DNA of 64,000 bases from Flavobacterium undicola (GCF_009909155.2 NZ_JAAAPM020000021.1:1-64000), one strand, 5' to 3'; positions 1 through 7,185 are shown, numbered from the stretch's first letter. Notes: a model not told the origin generated them from the sequence alone. Translations and numbers: made by a program.

Positions 1-2
1 TT

Positions 3-119
3 TGTTTTAGGATAAACCGTTCTCAATTTAAAACAAGTATTTTTCATAAATCCATAGAAAGAATGGTGAATGCAAAACCGATTTATCAAAAAAACATAAA
101 ACAGATATTAAGTGTATAA
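3..119 (+). CDS. Possible C-terminal end of a gene cut by the window edge
   Basis: Frame 3 stays open from the first base of the window to a TAA at 117-119, giving about 38 residues rich in Lys, Ile and Ser. No start codon is needed because the gene would begin outside the window. I do not recognise the family. Being short and AT-rich, this could be chance. It lies 37 bp before a large palindromic repeat, which fits a gene end followed by intergenic DNA. Confidence 0.3.
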   Translation, partial: CFRINRSQFKTSIFHKSIERMVNAKPIYQKNIKQILSV

Positions 120-155
120 CTCAATTACTTTATTTAACGAATTCATTGTCCTTAG

Positions 156-273
156 CTTCCGCAGTCGAGCGTCAAATGTTTGAAGAATACGCAAAAAGAA
201 AAGCTGTTTGATCCGCCGCGGCGGAGAGTTCTTTTCTTTTAGTATTCGAAAACTAATTTGACCGACGAGGAAG
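156..273. repeat. Large nested palindrome (REP-like intergenic element)
   Basis: Mirror-image blocks are nested around a GC-rich centre: CTTCC (156-160) with GGAAG (269-273), GTCAAAT (171-177) with ATTTGAC (256-262), GAATAC (185-190) with GTATTC (242-247), AAAAGAAAA (194-202) with TTTTCTTTT (232-240), and the perfect palindrome CCGCCGCGGCGG at 213-224. The GC-rich core stands out in this AT-rich genome. No coding potential is seen. It could fold as one long hairpin in RNA or single-stranded DNA. Confidence 0.6.
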
Positions 274-293
274 TGTAAGACTTGATTTTTTTG

Positions 294-321
294 TTTCTTT
301 TTTGATCAAGCAAAAAAGAAA
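294..321. repeat. 11-bp inverted repeat just outside the IS110 left end
   Basis: TTTCTTTTTTG (294-304) is the exact reverse complement of CAAAAAAGAAA (311-321), with the 6-nt loop ATCAAG. It lies between the large palindrome and the structured left part of the insertion sequence. Its right arm overlaps the 11-bp direct repeat that may mark the insertion site. Confidence 0.55.
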
Positions 322-325
322 TTGT

Positions 326-401
326 CATGATATAAAAAAACGCAAGCGCAAACAGCCATGAAAATGGGGTACCGTAACTTTATGGTAAATTTTATATCAT
401 G
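326..401 (+). other. Structured IS110 left end: 12-bp stem enclosing two hairpins, covers the tnp start
   Basis: CATGATATAAAA (326-337) pairs perfectly with TTTTATATCATG (390-401), the right arm ending in the transposase ATG. Inside lie a CCAT/ATGG stem capped by a GAAA tetraloop (356-367) and an 8-bp stem TACCGTAA/TTATGGTA (370-377 with 380-387, one G-U pair). IS110-group elements encode a bridge RNA in this non-coding end, so part of such an RNA is possible. An alternative role is occlusion of the ribosome binding site and start codon to limit transposase synthesis. Confidence 0.45.
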
Positions 402-1634
402 GAATCACAAATCTCATTTCCTCAGGTTGTTGAGCGAGGCGCAGGCATGGATGTGCATCGTGATACTGTGGTTGTGACTGTAATGGGTACAGGGATCATA
501 ACCGAGACAAGAACTTTTACTACTTATACCAATGATCTCAGAAGTTTATCCAGTTGGCTTAAATCCTTTGCTATTACTCATTTATCAATAGAAAGCACAG
601 GTGTTTACTGGAAGCCTGTTTTTAATATTCTCAGTGATGAATTCGAAATACTACTTGTAAATGCAAGACATGTTAAGAATATTCCGGGGCATAAAACAGA
701 TAAAAAGGACAGCCGATGGCTGGCTAAACTCCTTTTGAGCGGTTTGTTGAAAGCAAGCTTTGTTCCTCCCAATGAAATAAGGAACTTAAGAGATCTTACC
801 CGCTACCGAAAAAAACTTGTACAGAATGCTACAGCAGAACGAAACCGATTTGAAAGAGTTCTTCAGGATGCTAATTTTAAACTCAGCAATGTTATCACTG
901 ACTTATTTGGCAAAACAGGAACTTTAATTATAACAGCTTTACTGCAGGGCAATAATAATTTTGAAGAACTTCTTGCTTTATGTCACGGATCTATCAAAAA
1001 GAAAAAGGATATTCTCAAAGAATCTTTAGAAGGTAAGCTCTCCGATCATCATAAATTTATGCTTGAGACTATTCGGCTCAGTATTGAAAACATAAATTAT
1101 AGGATAGCTAAAATAGACCGTGAAACAGCTTTACTTTGCAGTCAATATTCAACAGAGATCGAGCTTTTGAAAACAATCCCAGGGGTAAATTCTATAAGTG
1201 CTGCTTCAATGATTGCTGAGATAGGTGTTGATATGGACAAGTTTCCAACAGTTCATCATCTGGCATCTTGGGCAGGAGTCTGCCCAGGTAATAATGAGAG
1301 TGCTGGAAAAATGCGTTCGAGCAGAATTACAAGCGGCAATCAGCATTTGAAACCAATGTTAATAGAATGTGCATGGTCGGCGACACGCGTAAAAGATTGT
1401 TATCTGCGTAAAAAATACGAAAGTCTTCTTGTTAGACGCGGTAAAAAAAGAGCTTTAGTTGCTGTTGGTCATAAAATGCTGACGGCTGCCTATTTCATGA
1501 TAAAATATAAAGTTCCTTATTTGGAATTAGGCTATGATTACATTGATTCCAGAAGAAAACAAAGTCAAGTTCAGTCTTATATTGACAAACTAAAAAATTT
1601 GGGTATTGAGGTTGAAATAACCCAAGCCCTCTGA
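399..1634 (+). CDS. IS110-family transposase/recombinase
   Basis: A 411-residue DEDD recombinase of the IS110 family. The N-terminal RuvC-like domain carries D18 (motif GMDVH), E65 (ESTGVYW), D101 and D104 (TDKKD). The C-terminal Transposase_20 domain follows a helical spacer and has the motif LKTIPGVNSISA near 255-266 and a WAGVCPG...SAGK block in which S301 is the likely catalytic serine. These enzymes are guided by a bridge RNA from the element's own non-coding end and move without duplicating the target. The frame is full-length and intact, so the element may be active. Its ATG is the right arm of the upstream 12-bp stem. Confidence 0.93.
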   Translation: MESQISFPQVVERGAGMDVHRDTVVVTVMGTGIITETRTFTTYTNDLRSLSSWLKSFAITHLSIESTGVYWKPVFNILSDEFEILLVNARHVKNIPGHKTDKKDSRWLAKLLLSGLLKASFVPPNEIRNLRDLTRYRKKLVQNATAERNRFERVLQDANFKLSNVITDLFGKTGTLIITALLQGNNNFEELLALCHGSIKKKKDILKESLEGKLSDHHKFMLETIRLSIENINYRIAKIDRETALLCSQYSTEIELLKTIPGVNSISAASMIAEIGVDMDKFPTVHHLASWAGVCPGNNESAGKMRSSRITSGNQHLKPMLIECAWSATRVKDCYLRKKYESLLVRRGKKRALVAVGHKMLTAAYFMIKYKVPYLELGYDYIDSRRKQSQVQSYIDKLKNLGIEVEITQAL

Positions 1635-1686
1635 GGTCGTCTTTTACTGCCGACACAAATGTGATCGCGCAAAAGAAATTGACCCT

Positions 1687-1750
1687 AAACGCTAAGAACA
1701 AACAGTTGTAGCCAAGAGCACGCAGAAGAAAATATTACCCTCTAGCGTTT
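1687..1750. repeat. 8-bp inverted repeat between IS110 and purT
   Basis: AAACGCTA (1687-1694) is complementary to TAGCGTTT (1743-1750) and followed by T-rich sequence. It lies between the insertion sequence and the 3' end of purT. It may be part of the disrupted intergenic sequence or a weak terminator. The spacing between arms (48 nt) is long, so support is modest. Confidence 0.3.
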
Positions 1751-1799
1751 TTATTTATGTCAATGAACTTATCAATTAAAATTATTTTCAGAAGAAAAA

Positions 1800-2963
1800 T
1801 TAGTAATTTACAATCACTAAACTCGCGGCTTTTACAGCATTTTCTACGACCTCTTCAATTGGAGTTTCCAGAGTATTGTTTGTCAAAGCCACACCCATTC
1901 GTCGGTAAGGTCTTGAGGATGGTTTGCCAAAGATTCTGAAATCGGTTTTTGGTAAGGCAGCAATTTTTTCAATTCCGGTATATGTTGGATTTGTACTGTT
2001 TTCCGAAGCTAAAATTACAGCACTTGCTCCTGTTTTTTCTAAGGTAATTTCGAAAATTGGCAAACTTAAAATCGCTCTAAGATGCAATTCGAATTCATTA
2101 AAATTTTGTGTTCCAGCCAATGTTACCATTCCGGTATCGTGTGGGCGAGGCGATAATTCAGAAAAATAAACACCATCATCGGCTAAGAAAAATTCAACAC
2201 CAAAAAGTCCTGCACCACCTAAGGCTTCGGTAACTTTTTCGGCCATGTCTTGCGCTTCGTATAAATCTTTGTCAGAAATTCGAGCGGGTTGCCAGCTTTC
2301 CTGATAATCGCCACGTTCTTGTCTATGACCAATTGGCGCACAGAATAATGTTCGGCGGTTGTTTTGTGTTACAGTCAATAAAGTAATCTCCGAATTGAAT
2401 TTTACAAAAGCTTCCACAATTACTTCGACCACATCGCCACGCGAACCTGCCACAGCATATTCCCAGGCTTTTTCGATATCAGCTTCTGTTTTTATCGTGG
2501 ATTGTCCTTTTCCTGACGAAGACATTAATGGTTTCACCACGCAAGGAATACCTACTTCGAGAACACCTTTTCGTAACTCTTCGGCTGTGGTGGCATAACG
2601 GTATTCGGCAGTTTTTAATCCTAATTCTTTAGAAGCTAAATCGCGAATGGCTTTGCGATTCATCGTAAAGTTGGCTGCCTTTGCCGATGGAACAACGGTA
2701 ATTCCTTGCTTTTCGTAATCGTAAAAACGTTCGGTTCTAATAGCTTCTATTTCGGGAACGATGAAATCGGGATTGTGTTTAGCTACAATTTTATCTAAAG
2801 CATTACCGTCTAACATATTAATCACTTCAAAATCGTGAGCGACTTGCATAGCAGGTGCATTTTCATAGCTGTCAACCGCTATCACAGTTTGCCCGATGCG
2901 TTGCGCAGCGATTACAAATTCTTTACCAAGTTCGCCTGAGCCGAGAAGAAGGATTTTTGCCAT
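1800..2963 (-). CDS. purT: Formate-dependent phosphoribosylglycinamide formyltransferase (PurT)
   Basis: A 387-residue ATP-grasp enzyme that makes formyl-GAR from GAR, formate and ATP in purine synthesis, the folate-independent alternative to PurN. The N-terminal domain opens with the dinucleotide-like loop [10 protein letters not shown]. The central ATP-grasp part carries [14 protein letters not shown] around 142-155, and the C-terminal part holds [23 protein letters not shown] with the metal-binding Glu and Asp/His residues. Length matches the family (about 390). It is a single gene; its upstream region holds hairpin repeats rather than a clear TAnnTTTG element. Confidence 0.95.
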   Translation of the reverse strand: MAKILLLGSGELGKEFVIAAQRIGQTVIAVDSYENAPAMQVAHDFEVINMLDGNALDKIVAKHNPDFIVPEIEAIRTERFYDYEKQGITVVPSAKAANFTMNRKAIRDLASKELGLKTAEYRYATTAEELRKGVLEVGIPCVVKPLMSSSGKGQSTIKTEADIEKAWEYAVAGSRGDVVEVIVEAFVKFNSEITLLTVTQNNRRTLFCAPIGHRQERGDYQESWQPARISDKDLYEAQDMAEKVTEALGGAGLFGVEFFLADDGVYFSELSPRPHDTGMVTLAGTQNFNEFELHLRAILSLPIFEITLEKTGASAVILASENSTNPTYTGIEKIAALPKTDFRIFGKPSSRPYRRMGVALTNNTLETPIEEVVENAVKAASLVIVNY

Positions 2964-2976
2964 TTTATATTTTTTT

Positions 2977-3034
2977 AACCATTAAGCGAATTAAGAAATT
3001 TAAGAAAATGACAATCTTAATTTACTTAATGGTT
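2977..3034. repeat. Imperfect 19-bp inverted repeat upstream of purT
   Basis: AACCATTAAG (2977-2986) pairs with CTTAATGGTT (3025-3034), then after a 3-nt mismatch ATTAAG (2990-2995) pairs with CTTAAT (3016-3021). The loop is about 20 nt. It lies in the probable 5' leader of purT (minus strand), starting 14 bp from the start codon, so it could be an intergenic repeat or a leader hairpin affecting translation. Confidence 0.5.
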
Positions 3035-3074
3035 TTATTCTTTTTTGAGTTATGCCTAAAATTTTGAAAAACAA

Positions 3075-3122
3075 AAATAGTTTAAAATTTGGAGTTTTGT
3101 CACTTCAAATTTTAAACTATTT
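3075..3122 (-). repeat. 48-nt hairpin repeat, copy 1 (left flank of accessory island)
   Basis: AAATAGTTTAAAATTT (3075-3090) is the exact reverse complement of 3107-3122, a 16-bp stem with a 16-nt loop. Read on the minus strand it is followed by a T-rich run, so it can end the ASCH operon transcript. The same 48-nt unit recurs at 6031-6078 with a few changes, on the other side of the three-gene island. The rest of the 309-bp gap to 3272 has no gene. It includes a CTCGTT/AACGAG hairpin near 3199-3217. Confidence 0.7.
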
Positions 3123-3272
3123 ACAGCAAGGAAAGCTCCTTTTAAGTATAAATGAGCCGCATTGTAAATGCTTGGTTTTGTATTTATTAGTAATGGGTAC
3201 TCGTTACAAACGAGCACCAGTGGGAAACCATCTTTAAATTCAGCCAAATACCCAAATATCTTGTAACGGCTG

Positions 3273-3674
3273 TTATGCCTTTGTGCTTTTTTTTACATAT
3301 GCAAAAGATTGTGGCGGACTAATACCATAGACCTCTTTTATACAAACAACTTCTTTATACAGCTTTACTTTTTTTACTTCTAACGCGAACCCATTTTCTT
3401 TTCCAATGAAATAATCATAATAATACTTTTCTGTAATACCCGAAGATTGCTTTGTTAATTTCCATAAAGATTTTAAATCCTCGTGCAAAATTTTTGCAAT
3501 TTCAAATTCTCCAATAATTTTACTTATTGGAGATGAGGCGTATACAATTATTTTAGTTACTTCTTTATTTTTAAATATACTTCTTCTAAACTCAAATTTT
3601 TTACTTCCATTGAAAATTTTGTTTGCGTATTCGGGTTTAATCGACAATATAACTTCCATTTGCTCTTGCTTCAT
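3273..3674 (-). CDS. ASCH-domain protein
   Basis: A 133-residue protein made essentially of one ASCH (PUA-like) domain. The N-terminal strand-helix VILSIKPEYANKIFNG leads into KKFEFRR at 25-31, the conserved Lys/Glu/Arg block of ASCH proteins, followed by IIVYASSPISKIIGEFEI. ASCH domains bind RNA, and the E. coli member YqfB hydrolyses N4-acetylcytidine. Which activity applies here is not known. It is the last gene of the island operon and overlaps the 3' end of the PIN-GNAT gene by 38 bp (23 bp if M6, at 3659, is the start), so translation is probably coupled. A hairpin terminator candidate lies 150 bp downstream. Confidence 0.8.
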   Translation of the reverse strand: MKQEQMEVILSIKPEYANKIFNGSKKFEFRRSIFKNKEVTKIIVYASSPISKIIGEFEIAKILHEDLKSLWKLTKQSSGITEKYYYDYFIGKENGFALEVKKVKLYKEVVCIKEVYGISPPQSFAYVKKSTKA

Positions 3675-5145
3675 TTAAGATTTGTACAAACTTAGTGTTT
3701 TCTAATAATTCAAACCCTCTTGGCGCTTCATTAATTATATTTAATTCACGTAATCTTTTTAAGTTAACTTTTGGCATAGGAAATGAATCTACATATAAAA
3801 AGTTTACAATAAACGGTCTATTACTAGGTGTCCAATTCCAATATTTACTCAACTCTTTATCGTTAAACACACTTCTTTTTCTGCATAATTCAATAAAATG
3901 TGCTTCATCTTTAATATCGGTTATAATGCTCTCAACAATGCCTAGAGTAGAAACAACTCCTTGATAGTGACCTCCTGTTCTGTAAAACAACAACAAATCA
4001 CCACATTTTAAATTTCTATTATATGAACGAGAAATATATATTTTTTTCAGAGCATTTCTGTGAGGTTCATTTTCAACAAAATCATTAGGAGACTCATTAT
4101 TTAAAATAGAATCAGGAAATAATTCCGTATGATATTCTGGATATATTGGAACAATAAATTTTTGATTGTTACTTATTGAAACAAAAGGATAATGAAATTG
4201 TGGATTTTCTAGATTCATATTTTTAGTAAAATTTTTGACATAAACATTTTCTACACCGTTTTGAGTCTCTTTTTGCCCCCAATAGATAAATCCCCATTCT
4301 TCTAATAAATTGATAAGTCTTTGTTGTTCTTCTCTTTTATCAAAGATTGTGACATAGATTTCCTCAACTTTATATGAGATTGCATTATCAAAAATTATTT
4401 TCAAAAACCTTTCACCCAATTTGTAACCCGTTGATGTCACTTTAAAAGTGCCGATTTTTAATCTTTTTTTTGGTTGAAATTTAGGAATAATGTCATTATA
4501 TGTTTCACTATTTATTTCTTCGACTTTTAGGTACAGAAAAGCTCTAACTAAATCATCGGTAATGCATACATATGAAATATTATCGGACTTTTTGTTAAAC
4601 CAATTTCCGAACTCTTTGTAATCCTCTAAAAAAGAGTTAAAGAATTCATCTTTTATATTAAGATTGCCAAAATAATCTTTTTTTACCGCTAAAACTTGAT
4701 ATTCTTTTAGTTCAGGATTTTCTGCGATTGATTTTTCTAAAAAAGAATCAATTTTATAAATTTTTTCTGAAATACCAAGAATTTTTGCTTTTCTATGAAT
4801 ACCTCGGTCTTCTGTTATTAAATAATCTATTCTACCACTATAGATTTCTTTTAATAAACTCGTATCAATAAAATCATTTCTGTTTTTATCATAAACTCTG
4901 ATTTCATCAATTACTTCATTTTCGGGAGATTCAGTTTTGAGAACATTATAGTTTTCAAGTTTAATGGTCATTGTATTTACAACTTCCTCATCTCTATATG
5001 AATTTATTTCTTCTAAACTATATGGTGAAACACATTTTTCAATATGTAATCTATCAAGCCAATTAAAAAGTAAGCCTATATCTTGATTATAAATTTTACT
5101 AGCTTCTCGATGAATAATTATATTTGTATCAAGTAATACTCTCAT
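3637..5145 (-). CDS. PIN nuclease - GNAT acetyltransferase - PUA/EVE-like fusion protein
   Basis: A 502-residue protein with three apparent parts. Residues 1-130 look like a PIN ribonuclease: LLDTNIII with D6, a Glu at 45/46 in SLEEI, D94 in DFIDTS and D113 in TEDRG. Residues 185-306 resemble a GNAT acetyltransferase, with FKVTSTGYKLGERFLK (234-249) as the acetyl-CoA loop and helix and EEWGFIYWG as the typical C-terminal strand. Residues 320-495 resemble a PUA-like EVE domain around CGDLLLFYRTGGHYQG (381-396). All PIN acidic positions seem present, so nuclease activity is possible. The gene overlaps both neighbours (17 bp and 38 bp). The domain assignments are by eye; the GNAT and EVE calls are less sure than PIN. 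Confidence 0.75.
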   Translation of the reverse strand: MRVLLDTNIIIHREASKIYNQDIGLLFNWLDRLHIEKCVSPYSLEEINSYRDEEVVNTMTIKLENYNVLKTESPENEVIDEIRVYDKNRNDFIDTSLLKEIYSGRIDYLITEDRGIHRKAKILGISEKIYKIDSFLEKSIAENPELKEYQVLAVKKDYFGNLNIKDEFFNSFLEDYKEFGNWFNKKSDNISYVCITDDLVRAFLYLKVEEINSETYNDIIPKFQPKKRLKIGTFKVTSTGYKLGERFLKIIFDNAISYKVEEIYVTIFDKREEQQRLINLLEEWGFIYWGQKETQNGVENVYVKNFTKNMNLENPQFHYPFVSISNNQKFIVPIYPEYHTELFPDSILNNESPNDFVENEPHRNALKKIYISRSYNRNLKCGDLLLFYRTGGHYQGVVSTLGIVESIITDIKDEAHFIELCRKRSVFNDKELSKYWNWTPSNRPFIVNFLYVDSFPMPKVNLKRLRELNIINEAPRGFELLENTKFVQILNEARANGSYIVD

Positions 5146-5656
5146 TTTTTAAAAAATTTAATAGGTTTTGAATGTTTCCATTTATTACTTTAATAATTGG
5201 TATATTTAGTTCTTTTGATAAAGATATTGAATAATCAAATTCTAAATCTTGAAATTTTTGCAATATTTCTATATCATAAGATTTATTATCTCTTTTTTCT
5301 AAACGCTTTTGTATTAATTCAATTTTATCTACTACAATTATAAATGCTTTAGGATTTAGCTCAATAAATGTTTCTTTATTAATTTTCTCGGGCTCGTTTT
5401 CAGAATTTAATAAACAAAAATGACCGTCTAAAAGATAGTTTTTAGTTGGTTCGGTTATTTGATTTAAGTTAGATATTAATCTATTTTGAGAAAGTTCAAA
5501 ATCATTAACTTTTTTATTTTCTAATGAGCTAATTTCTTCCCATTTTAGAACTTCGCTTGCAGACAGATGAATAACATTAAAATCTGAAATGATTTCTTTG
5601 CAAATTGTTCCTTTTCCAACGCCGTGAATTCCACCGATAAAGTATAGGTTATTCAT
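5129..5656 (-). CDS. P-loop ATP-binding protein, nucleotide-kinase-like
   Basis: A 175-residue P-loop protein. The Walker A motif GGIHGVGKGT sits at 8-17, in the form seen in adenylate, cytidylate and dephospho-CoA kinases. AFIIVVDKIEL (about 108-118) is a hydrophobic strand ending in Asp, and KRLEKRDNKSYD is a basic lid-like segment. The substrate is unknown; a nucleotide or an RNA end is possible. It is the first gene of the island operon, and its 3' end overlaps the PIN-GNAT start by 17 bp. A 12-bp inverted repeat lies 66-107 bp upstream. Base composition looks more AT-rich than flanking purT and the enolase gene, suggesting recent acquisition. Confidence 0.75.
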   Translation of the reverse strand: MNNLYFIGGIHGVGKGTICKEIISDFNVIHLSASEVLKWEEISSLENKKVNDFELSQNRLISNLNQITEPTKNYLLDGHFCLLNSENEPEKINKETFIELNPKAFIIVVDKIELIQKRLEKRDNKSYDIEILQKFQDLEFDYSISLSKELNIPIIKVINGNIQNLLNFLKNESIT

Positions 5657-5721
5657 TAATTTTTATTTTTTTTAGCGATTTTTGGGTAGCATAAGGCATA
5701 ACTTGTGGATAGGTCTGACAT

Positions 5722-5763
5722 AATCAGACTTATCTACCTTAATTTGGGGGTATAAGTCTGATT
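5722..5763. promoter_or_regulatory. 12-bp perfect inverted repeat upstream of the island operon
   Basis: AATCAGACTTAT (5722-5733) is the reverse complement of ATAAGTCTGATT (5752-5763), with an 18-nt spacer. It lies in the leader or promoter region of the minus-strand kinase-like gene. It could be a dimeric repressor operator (for example for autoregulation by the operon) or an RNA hairpin. No clear CAAAnnTA (-7 on the minus strand) was recognised beside it. Confidence 0.5.
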
Positions 5764-5937
5764 GCTATCCTACTTATTTATTTCTCAAATGTATAAAAAA
5801 ATCTTACAAAACAGTTTGTAGTACCATTTATTTCCCAATTATTTCCTTTATGGTTTTCAGCTGGATTTGTAGTTTTTTTATTTGGGTGTTTTGTTGGTGT
5901 TGAGGTAAATCTAGTTGCTATTGTGGTAACGGGATTG

Positions 5938-6007
5938 CGGGTTAGGGATAGTAGTGGAAATCCTTTTATTTTTTCTTTAAAAATAAAAGATTGAAATGGA
6001 TAGCCCG
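5938..6007. repeat. Nested stem-loop intergenic element
   Basis: CGGGTTA (5938-5944) pairs with TAGCCCG (6001-6007, one G-U), and inside it CTTTTATTTT (5963-5972) pairs with AAAATAAAAG (5980-5989). The arrangement resembles palindromic intergenic elements that recur in Flavobacterium genomes; that recurrence is from memory, not tested. The 440-bp gap 5657-6096 holds only this, the 5722-5763 repeat and the 6031-6078 hairpin. The minus-strand reading frame through it is not believable as a gene. Confidence 0.5.
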
Positions 6008-6030
6008 ACCGAAGGAACCCCATAAATAAA

Positions 6031-6078
6031 AAATAGTTTAAAATTTGGAGTATTGCCACTTCAAACTTTAAACTATTT
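6031..6078 (-). repeat. 48-nt hairpin repeat, copy 2 (right flank of accessory island)
   Basis: The same unit as 3075-3122, same length and orientation, differing at a few positions in loop and right arm. On the minus strand it starts 18 bp after the enolase-family stop codon and is followed by TTTTTTATTT, so it works as an intrinsic terminator for that gene. Identical flanks on both sides of the island could also be a site for recombination or a scar of insertion. Confidence 0.7.
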
Positions 6079-6096
6079 TAGAAAAAGGAGTTGTTC

Positions 6097-7185
6097 TTAT
6101 AACTTAATTTCAGTCATTCGATCATCAATAAAACTGAATCCCCAGCCCGGTAAATCGTGTGGTTTTGCAAAACCATCCTGAATAACCATAGGATTGTCAA
6201 TTAATGGATCGACCCAGTCAAAAGATTCTACGCCCACGCCATTTGAAATGGTACACAACAACGGCACATCGTAATCCTTGTAATAATGCGGGAGAACAGG
6301 CAGGTGGAAACTTTTAGCCAAAGCCGCACTTTCGCGCCAGGCTTCGACTCCACCAATTCTCAAAATATCGGGTTGCCAAATGTCTAAAGCGTTTCTGGTA
6401 GCTAACTCTCTAAGTGGCAAAGTATCAAATTCTCTTTCTCCCATGGCGAGAGAAATTCCGGTTTGGTTTTTTAGGATTTCGTAACCCTGGAAATTCTGGT
6501 GATGGATAGGTTCTTCAAACCAGTTGATGTTTAAATCCCTGGCTTCTCTTGCTAATTTCATTGCCGATGGCAAGTCCATTCCCTGATTAGCGTCCATCAT
6601 AATATCGACTTTGTCGCCTATGGCTTCGCGCACTAAACGCAAACGCTCCACATCGGTGCTGACTTTTGGCGAACCTACTTTTATTTTTACAGCTTTGAAA
6701 CCTCTATCGGCATAATTGGTCACTTCTTCGATCAATTCGTCAATAGAATAGGAAATCCAGCCGCCGCTTCCGTAAATGGATACTTTTTCTTTATGTGTGC
6801 CTAAGATTTTATGGATGGGTTGTCCCAAAGTTTTCCCCCAGGCATCCCACATGGCAATGTTGATGGCAGCTTGTGCCCAACGTAATACGCCCTGGTTTCC
6901 AAAATATTCGGCTAATTCGTCCAGTTTTTGGTAAACAGCCGCAGTTTCATTGGCTTTATAACCTTTTATAACCGGAATAATATCTTTTAATGCACCAACA
7001 ATGGCATTGGGAGAATATTGAAAAGACAACAAATAGGATTCGCCAATGACTCCGTTTTCCAATTGGATTCGCATGACTATAAAAGCAATTTCGGTTAGCG
7101 TATGCGTGGCATCCGATATTGGTTTTTTTAGCGTTGTGGAAGCTTTGTATAATTTGACATCTCTGATGGCTGTATCTGTATTCAT
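6097..7185 (-). CDS. Mandelate racemase/muconate lactonizing enzyme family protein
   Basis: A 362-residue enolase-superfamily enzyme with an alpha/beta barrel. The catalytic set of the mandelate racemase subgroup is visible: Lys-X-Lys at K167/K169 (VKIKVG), metal ligands D198 (MMDANQG), E224 (NWFEEP) and E250 (AMGERE), and the D273 (QPDILRIGG) with H300 (LPHYY) pair. Such enzymes abstract the proton alpha to a carboxylate, usually dehydrating or racemising sugar acids. The substrate cannot be read from sequence. It is divergent from an AraC regulator, which probably controls it, and ends at the 6031-6078 hairpin. Confidence 0.9.
   Translation of the reverse strand: MNTDTAIRDVKLYKASTTLKKPISDATHTLTEIAFIVMRIQLENGVIGESYLLSFQYSPNAIVGALKDIIPVIKGYKANETAAVYQKLDELAEYFGNQGVLRWAQAAINIAMWDAWGKTLGQPIHKILGTHKEKVSIYGSGGWISYSIDELIEEVTNYADRGFKAVKIKVGSPKVSTDVERLRLVREAIGDKVDIMMDANQGMDLPSAMKLAREARDLNINWFEEPIHHQNFQGYEILKNQTGISLAMGEREFDTLPLRELATRNALDIWQPDILRIGGVEAWRESAALAKSFHLPVLPHYYKDYDVPLLCTISNGVGVESFDWVDPLIDNPMVIQDGFAKPHDLPGWGFSFIDDRMTEIKL

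Larger units (their letters stand above)
314..1681 (+). mobile_element. IS110-family insertion sequence, boundaries tentative
   Basis: A single DEDD transposase gene (399-1634) is flanked by an 11-bp direct repeat AAAAGAAATTG at 314-324 and 1671-1681, which could be the shared core left by site-specific insertion. That gives an element of about 1.36 kb, usual for IS110. The left non-coding part is strongly folded (326-401). If this boundary is right, the left end is shorter than that of IS621, so the true left end may lie further upstream, inside or before the 156-273 palindrome. No classical terminal inverted repeats are seen, as expected for this family. Confidence 0.6.

Noticed and set aside
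3273..5656. Classical two-gene toxin-antitoxin pair
   Set aside because: Three genes of unusual composition, and the PIN part is fused to other domains; no small DNA-binding antitoxin is seen.
5778..6059. 93-residue reading frame on the minus strand
   Set aside because: It runs through two repeats (5938-6007 and 6031-6059) and has no family signature; its sequence is explained by the repeats.
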